Part shown: positions 17,815 through 26,950 of the stretch, in pieces
How positions within the stretch are numbered: the first letter of the stretch is position 1
Layout of the letters: every line of letters begins with the position of its first letter
Assembly: GCA_034667525.1 (NCBI GenBank)
Contig: JAXDJO010000036.1
Span: forward strand, 1-64,000
DNA: 64,000 nucleotides
Source: DATAPE01 sp034667525
GTDB taxonomy: Bacteria; Actinomycetota; CADDZG01; WHSQ01
Direction: 5' to 3'
Made by a program: the position numbers and the translations under genes
Notes under the pieces: generated by a model
What the model was told of the DNA's origin: nothing
What the model saw: the letters and a program-made list of their open reading frames with translations, nothing else
The model's database searches: none

Positions 17815-18534
17815 ATGACAGATCTGCCCGATGGAATCGGGATCACCTGGCTGGGTCACTCGACATTCCGAGTTACCACGCCCTCCGGCAAGCGACTTCT
17901 GATCGACCCTTGGGTCATGGGCAACCCTGCCTGTCCCGATGAGTTGAAGGACCCCGGCCCCCTCGACGCGATCTTGATCACCCACGGTCATTTCGACCAC
18001 ATCGGCGACGCCGTGGAACTGGGGCGCTCGACGGGGGCCACGTTGGTAGCCATCGCCGAAACTGCCGGGTGGCTGGGATCCAAGGGGCTGGAGAACCTCG
18101 TTGGTTTCAACAAGGGAGGAACCATCGAGATCGCCGACTGCAAGGTGAACATGACGCACGCCGTGCACTCGTGCGGGATCACCGACGGCGACCAGGTGAT
18201 CTACGGCGGTGAAGCAGCCGGTTACGTCGTCGAATTCGAGAACGGCTTCAAGCTGTATCACTCTGGAGACACCGCCGTCTTTTCCGACATGGCCCTGATC
18301 GGGAAACTCCTGGAGCCGGACTGGGCGATGCTGCCGATCGGCGACTACTTCACCATGGGCCCCCGATCTGCAGCCGAGGCGATCCGCCTGCTCGACGTCA
18401 AGACGGTGATCCCCATGCACTTCGGCACTTTTCCGGTGCTCTCCGGAACGCCCGATCAACTCCGGGAGACTGCCAGCGACATCGACGGTCTCGAAGTCAT
18501 CGACCTGCAGCCGGGAGGTTCGGTAGGGGGCTAG
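17815..18534 (+). CDS. UPF0173-type metal-dependent hydrolase (MBL fold)
   Basis: A 239-residue metallo-beta-lactamase-fold protein. The metal motif is ITHGHFDHIGD (H57, H59, D61, H62), with further ligands in YHSGDTAVF and PMHFGTFP. The N-terminal ITWLGHSTFRV is typical of the YtkL/UPF0173 group, whose substrate is unknown. The GAGGAGG ribosome binding site is well placed. It faces the NicO operon and stops five bases from it. Confidence 0.9.
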   Translation: MTDLPDGIGITWLGHSTFRVTTPSGKRLLIDPWVMGNPACPDELKDPGPLDAILITHGHFDHIGDAVELGRSTGATLVAIAETAGWLGSKGLENLVGFNKGGTIEIADCKVNMTHAVHSCGITDGDQVIYGGEAAGYVVEFENGFKLYHSGDTAVFSDMALIGKLLEPDWAMLPIGDYFTMGPRSAAEAIRLLDVKTVIPMHFGTFPVLSGTPDQLRETASDIDGLEVIDLQPGGSVGG

Positions 18535-18539
18535 TTCAC

Positions 18540-20030
18540 TCACAGCTTCAGCACTGCCCCGGCGGTGAGGAACACGCCGATAAGAAGGATCGCCGCGGCA
18601 GAGAAAATCGGCAGGGCGTTGGTGATGTTTTCTCCCCACCGCCGCGTCGCGAAACTGCGCGCCTTGATCACGAGTACCCCCACGATCGTCAATGCCGCCG
18701 CCAACCCGACGCTGAAGATACCGACCAGCACCAGGCCAAAGGCGATCCGATGCAGCGCCACCGCGGCCAGAAGGACGATCAGCGCGGAGGGCGAGGGCAG
18801 CAGGCCCCCCGAAAGTGCGATGACACCCAGGCCCTTCCAGGAGGTCGGAGTGATCCCATCGGAGGGAGCGAAGTGGGAGTGGCCGTGCTCGTGGGGATGC
18901 GCATGGTCGTGGGGATGCGAATGGTCGTGGTCGTGGGCAGCGCCGTCACCGCCGGCGTGGCCAAGCGCGTGAGCGCGCGCCCTCGCCCGTGACGCGAGAC
19001 GCGTCCGCAACAGGTAGCTGCCCAAGGCCAGCACGACCAGGGCCGATATCAACGATAGCCACGGGAAGACGACTTCGGGAGCGAATAGCTTGGAAGCACC
19101 CAGGATCGCCAGGCCGAGCGCCACCACCGAGGCGGTGTGCATGAGAGAAACCGCGACGCCGACGATCACCGCTTGCCGGATCTTGCCCTCGTTTCCAACC
19201 AGGTAGGCGGCCATGATGGATTTGCCATGGCCGGGCCCCAGCGCGTGCAGCGCTCCGGCCCCCAGCGCGAGCAGAAGGGCCAGCAGGAGGAATAGAGGCG
19301 AGAGATGGTGCTGGATCAGCTTCGCGAAGGCATTGGCCAGAGAACCGCCGATGGCACCCGGAGAACCCACCGTGAGACCTCCGGGCGCAGCGCCACCGGA
19401 GGAGGCAGCGCCGGGCTGGAGCTTGACCGTAGCCTCGGTCACGTCGAGCGGGCTCGCAAGCATGCTCTTGGGATACGCCCGCAACGAATCGCTGACACTC
19501 TTGGAGGAAACCGAGGCAGACGAGATCCCCTGGCCCCCAGAACCGTACGCGATGATCTCTTTCCAGCCGATCCGATCGCTGAAATTGGTGTCCTGGTAAT
19601 GGAGCGAGGCATCGGGCGACGGCAAGCTTCCCTGGAGGGGCACCTCGATCCTCATGATCTTCAGCCCGCCCTGCCCCGGGCGAAGCGAGACCGTCGCAGC
19701 CCTTGGGCGAAGTGCAACCGCGCGCCCGTTGGCGCTCAACTGCACCCCTCCTACGATCCGGCGGGCAACCGAATCTGCGTAATCCTGCAGCTTCTGGGTG
19801 TCGACGATCTCGTTGTTAGAGGGCTGCAGACGAGACAAGACCTGATACGTCGGGATCTCGGCCATGTCCACCACGTAGTGAACGGTCACCGCGCTCGTAG
19901 TTAGCTCCAAACCACTGAAACGGTTCACCGTGAAGTTGCCCAGTGGGTGGGCGGAGGCCGGGCCGGCCAAGAGCAAGAACGCCGCGATGCCAACCACGAT
20001 GGAGACGAGTAGACGACGCAGCCTCGTCAT
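18540..20030 (-). CDS. NicO/RcnA-family nickel-cobalt permease with periplasmic N-terminal domain
   Basis: A 496-residue membrane protein. A signal peptide (cleaved near ASAHPLG) is followed by an extracytoplasmic domain (about 28-235) beginning HPLGNFTVNRFS, as in the nickel-transporter group related to HupE/NicO. The transport core carries HALGPGHGK (262-270), and a second conserved segment is GVAVSLMHTASV. A loop at 366-386 has eleven histidines at every second position, a probable metal buffer. It may export Ni2+/Co2+ or another divalent metal. Its ATG overlaps the TPR gene stop as ATGA. Confidence 0.85.
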   Translation of the reverse strand: MTRLRRLLVSIVVGIAAFLLLAGPASAHPLGNFTVNRFSGLELTTSAVTVHYVVDMAEIPTYQVLSRLQPSNNEIVDTQKLQDYADSVARRIVGGVQLSANGRAVALRPRAATVSLRPGQGGLKIMRIEVPLQGSLPSPDASLHYQDTNFSDRIGWKEIIAYGSGGQGISSASVSSKSVSDSLRAYPKSMLASPLDVTEATVKLQPGAASSGGAAPGGLTVGSPGAIGGSLANAFAKLIQHHLSPLFLLLALLLALGAGALHALGPGHGKSIMAAYLVGNEGKIRQAVIVGVAVSLMHTASVVALGLAILGASKLFAPEVVFPWLSLISALVVLALGSYLLRTRLASRARARAHALGHAGGDGAAHDHDHSHPHDHAHPHEHGHSHFAPSDGITPTSWKGLGVIALSGGLLPSPSALIVLLAAVALHRIAFGLVLVGIFSVGLAAALTIVGVLVIKARSFATRRWGENITNALPIFSAAAILLIGVFLTAGAVLKL

Positions 20031-21361
20031 TCAGGACGACCCAGGGCGCGAAGCGCATGTACGGCCTCGGGCGCGTAACGCACCGAGAAGTGCCGATTGA
20101 AACGAAGCGCCCTTCGCAAGTAGCGGAGCGCAAGCGTCTTTTCGCCCGCGGCCTTGGCGATCATCCCGGCGTGGAAGTAGTAAGTGGGATCGATCGTTCC
20201 AAGACGCAAAGCGCGGCGCGCATAGCGTTTAGCTTCGCCGTACTTGCCGTTGGCGTAGAGCACCCAGCCGAGGGCGTCGGCCACGCGCACGCTTGGCCTC
20301 TTCGCGTACTCACGGCGCGCCTCCGCTAACGTTCTGTGCAACCGGAGATGATGATCGGCAAAGAAGATCATCATCTCGGTGTCGGGGATGACGCCGTTGG
20401 CGGAGAACAACCGCTGTTCCGCTTGTACCAGGCTGTACTCACGGCTGGCCTCGTTGCGCCGACCTTCCGCTCGGTAGATATCGCCGAGCAACATCACATA
20501 GATAGGTAGGGGATATGTGTTCACCACCTGCTTCAAGATCCGCGCCGCCGGTGGGAAGTCGCCTCTGGCGGCGGCTACCTTGGCCCTGCCCACCTTCGGC
20601 AGGTAGTAGCCGGGATCGAGGTAGATGCCTCTCCTGTAGAGGAATTCTGCTCGCGCCAAGTGTCCCGCGAGCAACTGAAGATCTCCGAGCTGATAGCTGG
20701 CCCAGGCAGCATCTTGTCCGGATCCACCAGCGTCGCGGAAAGCAGCCGCCATGGCCTGGATCGCTCCCCCCAGGTCCCCGTGCAGCTCCCGGTAGTACGA
20801 GATACGCGACATCGAAGAGAGGCCCGGGCGAAGATCCACCATCTTCTGGAGCTCGCGCCTTGCTGCGCTATACCTCCCCAACTCGATGAGCGCGTCGGCT
20901 TCGAGGCCCCGGACGTCCGCGTTGAAAGGATTCTCGGCTTGGGCGCGACGTCCCCAGCGGAGAGCAGTACCGAAGCGGTGCCGCGCGCCTGCCAAGATGC
21001 CCATGCCCAGCAATCCTTGGAAATTCGACTTCCGATCGATCGCTACCGACTTCCTCAGCACCTCGTCTGCTTTTGTGTAGTAGCTGGGGTTGACAGTGAG
21101 GCGCGCTTCTTGGAGGTAGGCAAGGCCAAGCGCAGAGAGCGCCTCTGCATCTCCAGGGTTGCCCTGGAGGCGCGACTGCAGAGAAGTGATCGTGGTCTGC
21201 AATTTCTGCAATCCAGAAGCGGCGGTAGGCAGCGGGCTCGGCGCGGGTAAGGAGAGGGCGGGGATCGGGCTTTGCGAGGCTCGCGTGGGCAGCAGCGCTC
21301 CGGCGAGGAAGATCGCAGCCGCCAGACCTGCCGCTACCAGAAGTCCAACGAGTCTCTTCAT
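20027..21361 (-). CDS. Exported tetratricopeptide-repeat protein
   Basis: A 444-residue protein with an N-terminal signal/anchor (MKRLVGLLVAAGLAAAIFLA) followed by about ten TPR-like helical pairs, for example DAEALSALGLAYLQEAR, NADVRGLEADALIELGRY and TYYFHAGMIAKAAGEK. TPRs mediate protein-protein contacts, so this is a likely scaffold outside the membrane. The ATG at 21361 is preferred over an upstream GTG because it starts the signal peptide and follows a purine-rich AGAGAGTGGG. It is coupled to the NicO gene by a four-base overlap, and a strong hairpin separates it from the DUF4331 gene upstream. Confidence 0.83.
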   Translation of the reverse strand: MKRLVGLLVAAGLAAAIFLAGALLPTRASQSPIPALSLPAPSPLPTAASGLQKLQTTITSLQSRLQGNPGDAEALSALGLAYLQEARLTVNPSYYTKADEVLRKSVAIDRKSNFQGLLGMGILAGARHRFGTALRWGRRAQAENPFNADVRGLEADALIELGRYSAARRELQKMVDLRPGLSSMSRISYYRELHGDLGGAIQAMAAAFRDAGGSGQDAAWASYQLGDLQLLAGHLARAEFLYRRGIYLDPGYYLPKVGRAKVAAARGDFPPAARILKQVVNTYPLPIYVMLLGDIYRAEGRRNEASREYSLVQAEQRLFSANGVIPDTEMMIFFADHHLRLHRTLAEARREYAKRPSVRVADALGWVLYANGKYGEAKRYARRALRLGTIDPTYYFHAGMIAKAAGEKTLALRYLRRALRFNRHFSVRYAPEAVHALRALGRPE

Positions 21362-21373
21362 CCCACTCTCTCT

Positions 21374-21408
21374 GAAAGGAAGGAGCCTGGAGCGGTGCTC
21401 CAGGCTCC
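21374..21408 (-). terminator. Strong hairpin between the DUF4331 and TPR genes
   Basis: On the minus strand GGAGCCTGGAGC-ACC-GCTCCAGGCTCC forms a perfect 12-base stem with a 3-base loop, followed by TTCCTTTC. It lies just after the DUF4331 stop and 13 bases before the TPR start. The position suggests a partial terminator that lowers expression of TPR-NicO relative to DUF4331, or a processing/stability element. Confidence 0.7.
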
Positions 21409-21424
21409 ACACAACTACTTGCGG

Positions 21425-22849
21425 CTACTGGTGAGGAGTCGGGTTCGAGCCTCGCCATGGCAGTGCGACGTAGGGGAAGTGGGCCCTGAATGGCTTGTCG
21501 TTGGCGTTGACGTTGTCACCCAGGTTGTTCGGGTTTCCTATCAGCTCGCCCTCGACCACTTGGAGAGCGATATCGATGACGTCGTCGCTCAGCCTGCGCC
21601 CGTTCGGGTAACCCTGTGCATCTCCGCCGATGACACCGAGACGGGAATAGTTCGCACAAGAGACGGGCCGGCAGAGCGGCGTCTTCATGTTCACGCGGAG
21701 CTCCTCGGAAGGCGTCACACCCTTGATCCTGTTGAGGCCCTTCAGCCCCTTCAAGAACACCTTCACCAAGTCGGAGCGCTGGATCCCAGCCTCGTTGGGA
21801 TTGGAATCCGGCACGGGGAGACCGTAGATCCTGTGAACGATATGCGGCAGCTTGGGATTCTCGACCGCCGGCAGGAACTGTGCATCGTTCCGTGGCTTAG
21901 AGGCGTTGAAGTAGTCCTTCAACGGCGTTGGCACGATCACCTCGTTGACCAGGGGATTGCCCAAACGCGACACCTGCACGCGGCCCCCGCTCGAGCTGAT
22001 GGCCCCGGTGGTGCTCGACTGCACCCGCACGGTGTGGCGGGATGCGGTCGTCCACACACCGATGTTGCGGTGCTTCTTCACGTCGCCACGCTTCGCCAGA
22101 TCCGAGCGAGGCACCTGGATAGCCAGAACGTTGACGTTGAAGCCGTGGAGGGTGTCGGCGCCCACCTCACTGAAGTCCCCGCCGTAGATGAGGTCGAACA
22201 CCCGCAGGTCGACGAAGAAGGGGTCGTCGGCTTGGCCTGCGAATGTCTTGCTGTTTCCTCCGCCGAACTTGTCGACGGCAGCACGCGACAGAGGCGCGTA
22301 CCGGGGCATCGAGGCCTTACCAACGTCACTGGGAGCAACGATCCCTTTTCTAACCACCTTCGACGAATGACCCGGATGGATCTCCATCAGCTTGTAGGTC
22401 TGATAGAAGTTCAAGCTCTTGTCTTTTAGGCTGGTTACCTTGCCCGTGTTGTACAGGAAAGTATCCGCGTGACGGTAGTGGTTCTTGAACTTCCACCTGT
22501 AGATGACGTCGGCCCTCGCGTCGCCGTTGTTGTCTATGTTGATGTCGTAGTTGACGCCGGTCGCAAAGGGGAAGAAGTTCGGCCCGCCCGCAGGCTCCTC
22601 GAAGGGGATCCAGTCGCTGATGAGCGTCATCGTGGAGGGATTGTCGGGACTGCGGAACGCGTATAGGTCCGTCCCGTCGATCTGCGGGTCGGCTGCGGTC
22701 AAGGGAGCCTCTCGGTGACTGGACGCATTGGCTGCGATGGGGCCGAATAACGCCAGCCCCAGCAACAAGACGAGAAGTGATGAGATAGCCCCCACAACCG
22801 TCTTCTTGCCAGTACCGATCATTCCGTAAGTGCGATAGTGCTTCGGCAT
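21425..22849 (-). CDS. Exported DUF4331 family protein
   Basis: A 474-residue secreted protein. A signal peptide ends ANASSHREAPL, and the SHREAPL motif right after it is the hallmark of DUF4331. GTDLYAFRSPDNP follows. The function of the family is unknown; it often carries an Asp/Asn-rich segment (here NYDINIDNNGDARADVIYRW), suggesting calcium binding. It heads a probable three-gene unit with the TPR and NicO genes. AAAGAGGG precedes the ATG. Confidence 0.85.
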   Translation of the reverse strand: MPKHYRTYGMIGTGKKTVVGAISSLLVLLLGLALFGPIAANASSHREAPLTAADPQIDGTDLYAFRSPDNPSTMTLISDWIPFEEPAGGPNFFPFATGVNYDINIDNNGDARADVIYRWKFKNHYRHADTFLYNTGKVTSLKDKSLNFYQTYKLMEIHPGHSSKVVRKGIVAPSDVGKASMPRYAPLSRAAVDKFGGGNSKTFAGQADDPFFVDLRVFDLIYGGDFSEVGADTLHGFNVNVLAIQVPRSDLAKRGDVKKHRNIGVWTTASRHTVRVQSSTTGAISSSGGRVQVSRLGNPLVNEVIVPTPLKDYFNASKPRNDAQFLPAVENPKLPHIVHRIYGLPVPDSNPNEAGIQRSDLVKVFLKGLKGLNRIKGVTPSEELRVNMKTPLCRPVSCANYSRLGVIGGDAQGYPNGRRLSDDVIDIALQVVEGELIGNPNNLGDNVNANDKPFRAHFPYVALPWRGSNPTPHQ

Positions 22850-22984
22850 AGGCCGCCCTCTTTCCCGAGCATCGTTCTCCGAGCCTGTTGCTTCGGAGGC
22901 CGTCGACGAGTATTTCGCAGAACGAGGAATAAGTGGATGGCTTTTTTCTGCTGGAAATATCTGTCTGGGCGCTGGAACGCGCGG

Positions 22985-23980
22985 CTACAGACTCAGATCG
23001 TTCTCTTTCACGTCGGTTGCCGCAATCGCTGCGGACCATCCTTGGGCTGAGTTCTGCACCGATAGGCGGAGCACCCATCCCTCCTCTTCGGTCCCCTCAT
23101 CCCAGCGGAACCACCGCAGGCTGTCGATGTCTTCCCCGAGCCTCTCCCCCGGCGGCCAGGGCGCGTCGGCCAGCAGCGCGGCCGAATACCACGCCATGGA
23201 TCTGCCCAGCGCGGCGCCCCGCCTCTTGCCATGGGCACCGCCGCTGGCGGCGGCCCACGCCATCCGCTGCAGAGCTTCGGCAGTATCGAGCTCACCCATC
23301 CGAAGGGTCCCGTACGTCAGCATCGAAGCTGCGTTCACCGCGTCGCCTTCCACCACGATCGTGCGCGCGGCCCCATTGGACTCGCTCGTCCACGGCTGCA
23401 CCAGATCCAGCAGCGTCCCCTCCAGCTCCGGGTCTTGCACAACCTCCGCCTGCGTCAAACGGACATCGCCCAGAGGAACCTTCGGCTCCCACGGCTCCGC
23501 CACCTCGACGTAGTTGTGGCCATAAGTTGCCAGGGCGTAGGTGGGCTCCCACGGCTCCAGCCGGGCAGGCAGCTCGAGCACCTCGGGGTGAGCACGCGGG
23601 TCGTCGACCAGCACCTCACCACGCAGAACGCGCTCTTGAGCGACGTACGCCGCGATGCGAGCGTCGTCGATATGGGAAGCGAGTTCCCGCCAGGGATGAC
23701 CGAACGCGGCAACCTCCGTCAAAGGGCCCACTGCAAACCTGCCGGAGTTCGGATCTAAGACGGAGGCGGCGAGCTCTCCCGGCGCCTCGAGCGCGAGCCT
23801 GTAGTCAACATGAGCTGCGATCGGCCATAACTGTTTACCGCGCTCGATCGCGTCTTCGCATCTCTCCGCCAGATCGATGAGTTGGTCCCATTCGCGAGCC
23901 GCGCACAGTCCATCCACCACTTTGAGCAGAGCGTTGATATCGGCTGCGTCCACAAGAGCATTGATCTCGGAGCTCAACAT
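22985..23980 (-). CDS. Hypothetical protein
   Basis: A 331-residue soluble protein that I do not recognise. The first 70 residues are helical and repeat-like (INALVDAADINALLKVVDGL), and the C-terminal half has GRSMAWYSAALLADAPWPPG. Codon use and the composed N-terminus support a real gene. TAGCCT lies seven bases before the ATG, consistent with a leaderless start. It is on the same strand as DUF4331, 135 bases upstream, but this gap and the separate signals suggest an independent unit. Confidence 0.6.
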   Translation of the reverse strand: MLSSEINALVDAADINALLKVVDGLCAAREWDQLIDLAERCEDAIERGKQLWPIAAHVDYRLALEAPGELAASVLDPNSGRFAVGPLTEVAAFGHPWRELASHIDDARIAAYVAQERVLRGEVLVDDPRAHPEVLELPARLEPWEPTYALATYGHNYVEVAEPWEPKVPLGDVRLTQAEVVQDPELEGTLLDLVQPWTSESNGAARTIVVEGDAVNAASMLTYGTLRMGELDTAEALQRMAWAAASGGAHGKRRGAALGRSMAWYSAALLADAPWPPGERLGEDIDSLRWFRWDEGTEEEGWVLRLSVQNSAQGWSAAIAATDVKENDLSL

Positions 23981-24089
23981 GACGAGAAGGCTAGTCGGAG
24001 CGCTGCCGGTCGTAAGTTAGGGAGACCACACGCGGGCCCCATCGCGATGCGCGTCTCGCGTGGCGGGAGCTCCGGAAAGGGAGACAAGC

Positions 24090-25163
24090 ATGACTGCTGG
24101 GAAGTGGGCGTTGGTAGGAGGAACCGCCCTCATCGGTCCCGAGCAAAGGCCCATGATCGACGCGGTGGTTGTGGCGGAAGACGGCAAGATCACGTCAGTG
24201 GGCCCGCAGGGCGAAGCCGTCCTTCCCCACGATGCAGAAGTCATCGATGCAACCGGCATGACCGTGCTCCCCGGCTTCATAGACGCGCACGTGCACATCG
24301 GCTTCTATCCGCCCTCTTCCGTCCTGGCAGGAGGTGTCACCTGCGCACGCGATCTCGGCTGGCCTCCAGAAGAGATCTTTCCGCTCGCGGCGGAGTCGCA
24401 GAGACCGACTTTCGAGGGACCAACGATCCTTCCAGCGGGGGCGATGTTGACGGCTCCTGGGGGGTATCCAACGCGTGCCTCCTGGGCCCCCGCCGGCACC
24501 GGGCTGGTAGTGGAGGGCAGGAGCGGGGCGAACACGGCCGTCGAACGGATGGTGGGGGGCGGAGCAACAGTCATCAAGGTGGCCCTGAATCCCCCTGCAG
24601 GCCCAACCCTGGATGCCGCGACGTTGGCCGAGATCGTGAGAGCCGCTCACGCGCACGGCCTGAAGGTCACGGGCCACGTGCACGGACTGGAGGAGCTAAC
24701 CAAAGCGCTCGACGCCGGAGTCGATGAACTGGCCCACATGCTCATGGGTCTGGAATCGATAGATGCCGCGACCATCGAGCGGATGGTCGATCAGGACATG
24801 GCCGTGCTCCCGACCCTGGCGATCCGTTTCGGACGCGAGCTGGACGTGGCTGTGGAGAACCTTCGAAACTTCCGAAGAGCCGGCGGCCGGGTGATCTATG
24901 GAACCGATCTCGGCAACGCCGGGACCACTCCCGGGATCGACAAGAACGAAGTAGCGCTGATGGCGGCAGCCGGGATGACTCCCGCCGACATAATCCACTC
25001 GGCGACCGCGTCCTCCGCAAGGTGGCTGCAACTTTCGAGCACGGGGATCCTGGAACCGGGGCGGGACGCGGATGTCATCGCCGTCAGGGGCGACCCCCTC
25101 GGCGAGCTGGCCGCGCTGGGTGATGTGGCAATCGTGATCAGGCGCGAAAGGCGGGCGCGTTAG
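24090..25163 (+). CDS. Amidohydrolase family protein (imidazolonepropionase-like)
   Basis: A 357-residue metal-dependent hydrolase. The HxH metal motif is in GFIDAHVHIGF, with further ligands in VTGHVHG and YGTDLGNAGT (Asp), and a possible carboxylated or metal-bound lysine in VIKVALNP. The family hydrolyses C-N bonds of small cyclic amides or peptides; the substrate is not evident. The ATG at 24090 follows AAAGGGAGAC; an in-frame start 30 bases upstream is less likely. Confidence 0.85.
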   Translation: MTAGKWALVGGTALIGPEQRPMIDAVVVAEDGKITSVGPQGEAVLPHDAEVIDATGMTVLPGFIDAHVHIGFYPPSSVLAGGVTCARDLGWPPEEIFPLAAESQRPTFEGPTILPAGAMLTAPGGYPTRASWAPAGTGLVVEGRSGANTAVERMVGGGATVIKVALNPPAGPTLDAATLAEIVRAAHAHGLKVTGHVHGLEELTKALDAGVDELAHMLMGLESIDAATIERMVDQDMAVLPTLAIRFGRELDVAVENLRNFRRAGGRVIYGTDLGNAGTTPGIDKNEVALMAAAGMTPADIIHSATASSARWLQLSSTGILEPGRDADVIAVRGDPLGELAALGDVAIVIRRERRAR

Positions 25164-25203
25164 GACTTACAAGCCCGCCACTCGCGCACGCCAACGGCCC
25201 CCG

Positions 25204-25680
25204 CTACGGTGTTTCGACCGCGACGATCTCTATCTTCAGATCCCCTGCCGGAACCTTGGCGACCAGCGTCTCGCCGGCGACGTGACCGACGAGGGCCTGT
25301 CCTATGGGCGACTCCGGCGTGAGGATGGCGTGATCTCCGTCACGCTCTTCGCGCAAACCAAGTAGATAGGTTTCCGGTTCTTCATCGTCCTCGTATCTCA
25401 GCGTCACCAGCTTGCCCGGTTTGATGACACCGTCATCCTTCGTGTGGATGATCTCGGCGTTTTCGAGCATCTCTTTGATCTGGCGGATGCGCGCCTCTTG
25501 AAGACCTTGTTGATCTTTGGCCGCGTGATACTCCGCGTTCTCGCTGAGATCGCCGTGCGCTCGCGCAGTCGCGATGTCGTCGATGATCTGCGTTCGTGCC
25601 TCTCCTTCGAGATGCGCCAGCTCTTCCTGAAGCCGGTCGAACGCGGGTTGGGTCAATGGCACTTTCTTCTTGGTTTCCAT
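25204..25680 (-). CDS. greA: Transcript cleavage factor GreA
   Basis: A 158-residue elongation factor that rescues backtracked RNA polymerase. The N-terminal coiled coil carries the catalytic tip as ARAHGDLSENAEYHAAK with the acidic pair D and E, and a C-terminal FKBP-like domain has SPIGQALVGHVAGE. TAACAT lies exactly six bases before the ATG, so the mRNA is probably leaderless. It is divergent to the SDR gene with 31 bases between starts. Confidence 0.95.
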   Translation of the reverse strand: METKKKVPLTQPAFDRLQEELAHLEGEARTQIIDDIATARAHGDLSENAEYHAAKDQQGLQEARIRQIKEMLENAEIIHTKDDGVIKPGKLVTLRYEDDEEPETYLLGLREERDGDHAILTPESPIGQALVGHVAGETLVAKVPAGDLKIEIVAVETP

Positions 25681-25686
25681 GACTCG

Positions 25687-25692
25687 ATGTTA
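25687..25692 (-). promoter_or_regulatory. -10 box TAACAT, leaderless greA
   Basis: TAACAT on the minus strand ends exactly six bases before the greA ATG. No Shine-Dalgarno is seen. It lies back to back with the SDR promoter, so the two -10 boxes are only seven bases apart on opposite strands. Confidence 0.55.
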
Positions 25693-25699
25693 CGCGACT

Positions 25700-25705
25700 T
25701 ACACT
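25700..25705 (+). promoter_or_regulatory. -10 box TACACT, leaderless SDR gene
   Basis: TACACT ends exactly six bases before the ATG at 25712. No Shine-Dalgarno is present. Confidence 0.55.
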
Positions 25706-25711
25706 GCGGCC

Positions 25712-26491
25712 ATGCCGAAGCGACTGGAGGGGACGGCCACGATCGTGACCGGGGCAGGCGGAGGCATCGGCAGGTCGGTCGCCCTGGCGTTCGCCGGAGA
25801 AGGCGCACGGGTCGTGGTCAACGATGTAGATCCCTCTGCCGCGGAGGGGGTCGTGAAAGAGATCGAAGCCTCGGGCGGAGTCGCGACCGTGGATGCACAC
25901 CCCATCGGCTCGGTACAAGCGGCCGAAAGCCTCGTCGAAACTGCCATCCACGCATTCGGCGATGTCGATGTGCTCGTAAACAATGCAGGCATCCTGCGCG
26001 ACAAGATGCTGCACAACATGAGCGAAGATGACTTCGATCAGGTGATCGGGGTGCATCTGAAGGGAACGTGGGCCTGCGGACGTGCAGCGGTCCGCTACTG
26101 GCGTCCCCTCGCCAAGCAAGAGATGGATCATGGTGCGCCACGGCGCCGGAAGATCATCAATGTCACCTCCGCTTCGGGGCTGATAGGAGCCGTCGGACAG
26201 TCGAATTACGCAGCAGCCAAAATGGGGATCGTCGGACTCACGAAATCCTGGGCGAAGGAGCTGGGAGGGCTGGGGATCACCGTTAACGCGGTGGCGCCCG
26301 CGGCCCTCACCGCTATGACCGAGCCGCTGATGAAGGATGAGGAAGCCGCGCGGCGGCGGTTGAGCCGGTTCGCGCTCGGCCGGTACGGCGCCCCGGAAGA
26401 GATCGCCCCAGCTTTCGTCTTCCTCGCTTCGGCGGAAGCCGACTACATCACGGGACAGGTCTTGTGTGTCGACGGGGGCCTGGTCATCTGA
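25712..26491 (+). CDS. Short-chain dehydrogenase/reductase (3-oxoacyl-ACP reductase-like)
   Basis: A 259-residue NAD(P)-dependent oxidoreductase. The cofactor motif is TGAGGGIGR near residue 14, NNAG follows at about 92, and the catalytic Ser with YxxxK is in VTSASG and SNYAAAKMG. The C-terminal VDGG motif is typical of classical SDRs. The helix insertion WRPLAKQEMDHG resembles peroxisomal MFE-type or mycobacterial hydroxyacyl-CoA dehydrogenases, so fatty-acid beta-oxidation is possible. Substrate undetermined. Confidence 0.88.
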   Translation: MPKRLEGTATIVTGAGGGIGRSVALAFAGEGARVVVNDVDPSAAEGVVKEIEASGGVATVDAHPIGSVQAAESLVETAIHAFGDVDVLVNNAGILRDKMLHNMSEDDFDQVIGVHLKGTWACGRAAVRYWRPLAKQEMDHGAPRRRKIINVTSASGLIGAVGQSNYAAAKMGIVGLTKSWAKELGGLGITVNAVAPAALTAMTEPLMKDEEAARRRLSRFALGRYGAPEEIAPAFVFLASAEADYITGQVLCVDGGLVI

Positions 26492-26524
26492 TGACGCGGA
26501 ACCAAGAGCCTGAGCGGCCGAGGT

Positions 26525-26530
26525 TAGGGT
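26525..26530 (+). promoter_or_regulatory. -10 box TAGGGT, leaderless start of the following gene
   Basis: TAGGGT ends exactly six bases before the ATG at 26537, with no ribosome binding site in between. Confidence 0.5.
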
Positions 26531-26536
26531 TCCGCG

Positions 26537-26950
26537 ATGTCCCGCGCCTGGCCGTTCGAAGAGAAACCAGAGCCGCCTCCTGTCGTACGCGAGCCCGAAG
26601 ATTTTCTGGCACAAGCTCCAGCGGTCATCGAAGCGGTGGTGGTGAGGATCGGGCTGCGCGATGCCCAATTGGTTCTGGTGGACGGCGAGGGCGGATGGAA
26701 GCGGTGGGTGTATCCGACGGTGGAACGTGCGACCCAGGTCGCAGAGTCGCTGGGCGTGGCAGTGCACGTGGGGGGATATCCGGAGACGGTCCGGGTGCGG
26801 ATGAACGGCCGACGGCGATCGGCCAAGGATTTCGACCGAGGCGCCTACCCTGAACAGGGCGACGTAGGGCCCGTCATCTCCTATCGGGAAAATCGGCCTC
26901 GTCAGCTGGCCCCGAGTCGGTCGAAGGAAGCTGACCCGCAGAGGCAGTAG
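26537..26950 (+). CDS. Hypothetical protein
   Basis: A 137-residue soluble protein I do not recognise. The centre (VVVRIGLRDAQLVLVDGEGGWKR) reads as a beta-rich domain, and the C-terminal quarter is Arg/Ser/Pro-rich and probably disordered. The last 77 bases overlap fxsA on the opposite strand. The promoter-like TAGGGT six bases upstream supports expression. Confidence 0.55.
   Translation: MSRAWPFEEKPEPPPVVREPEDFLAQAPAVIEAVVVRIGLRDAQLVLVDGEGGWKRWVYPTVERATQVAESLGVAVHVGGYPETVRVRMNGRRRSAKDFDRGAYPEQGDVGPVISYRENRPRQLAPSRSKEADPQRQ

Noticed and set aside
18880..18960. Short satellite-like repeats (GTGGGGATGCG units)
   Set aside because: They encode the histidine-rich loop of the NicO permease on the minus strand and are not a separate repeat array.
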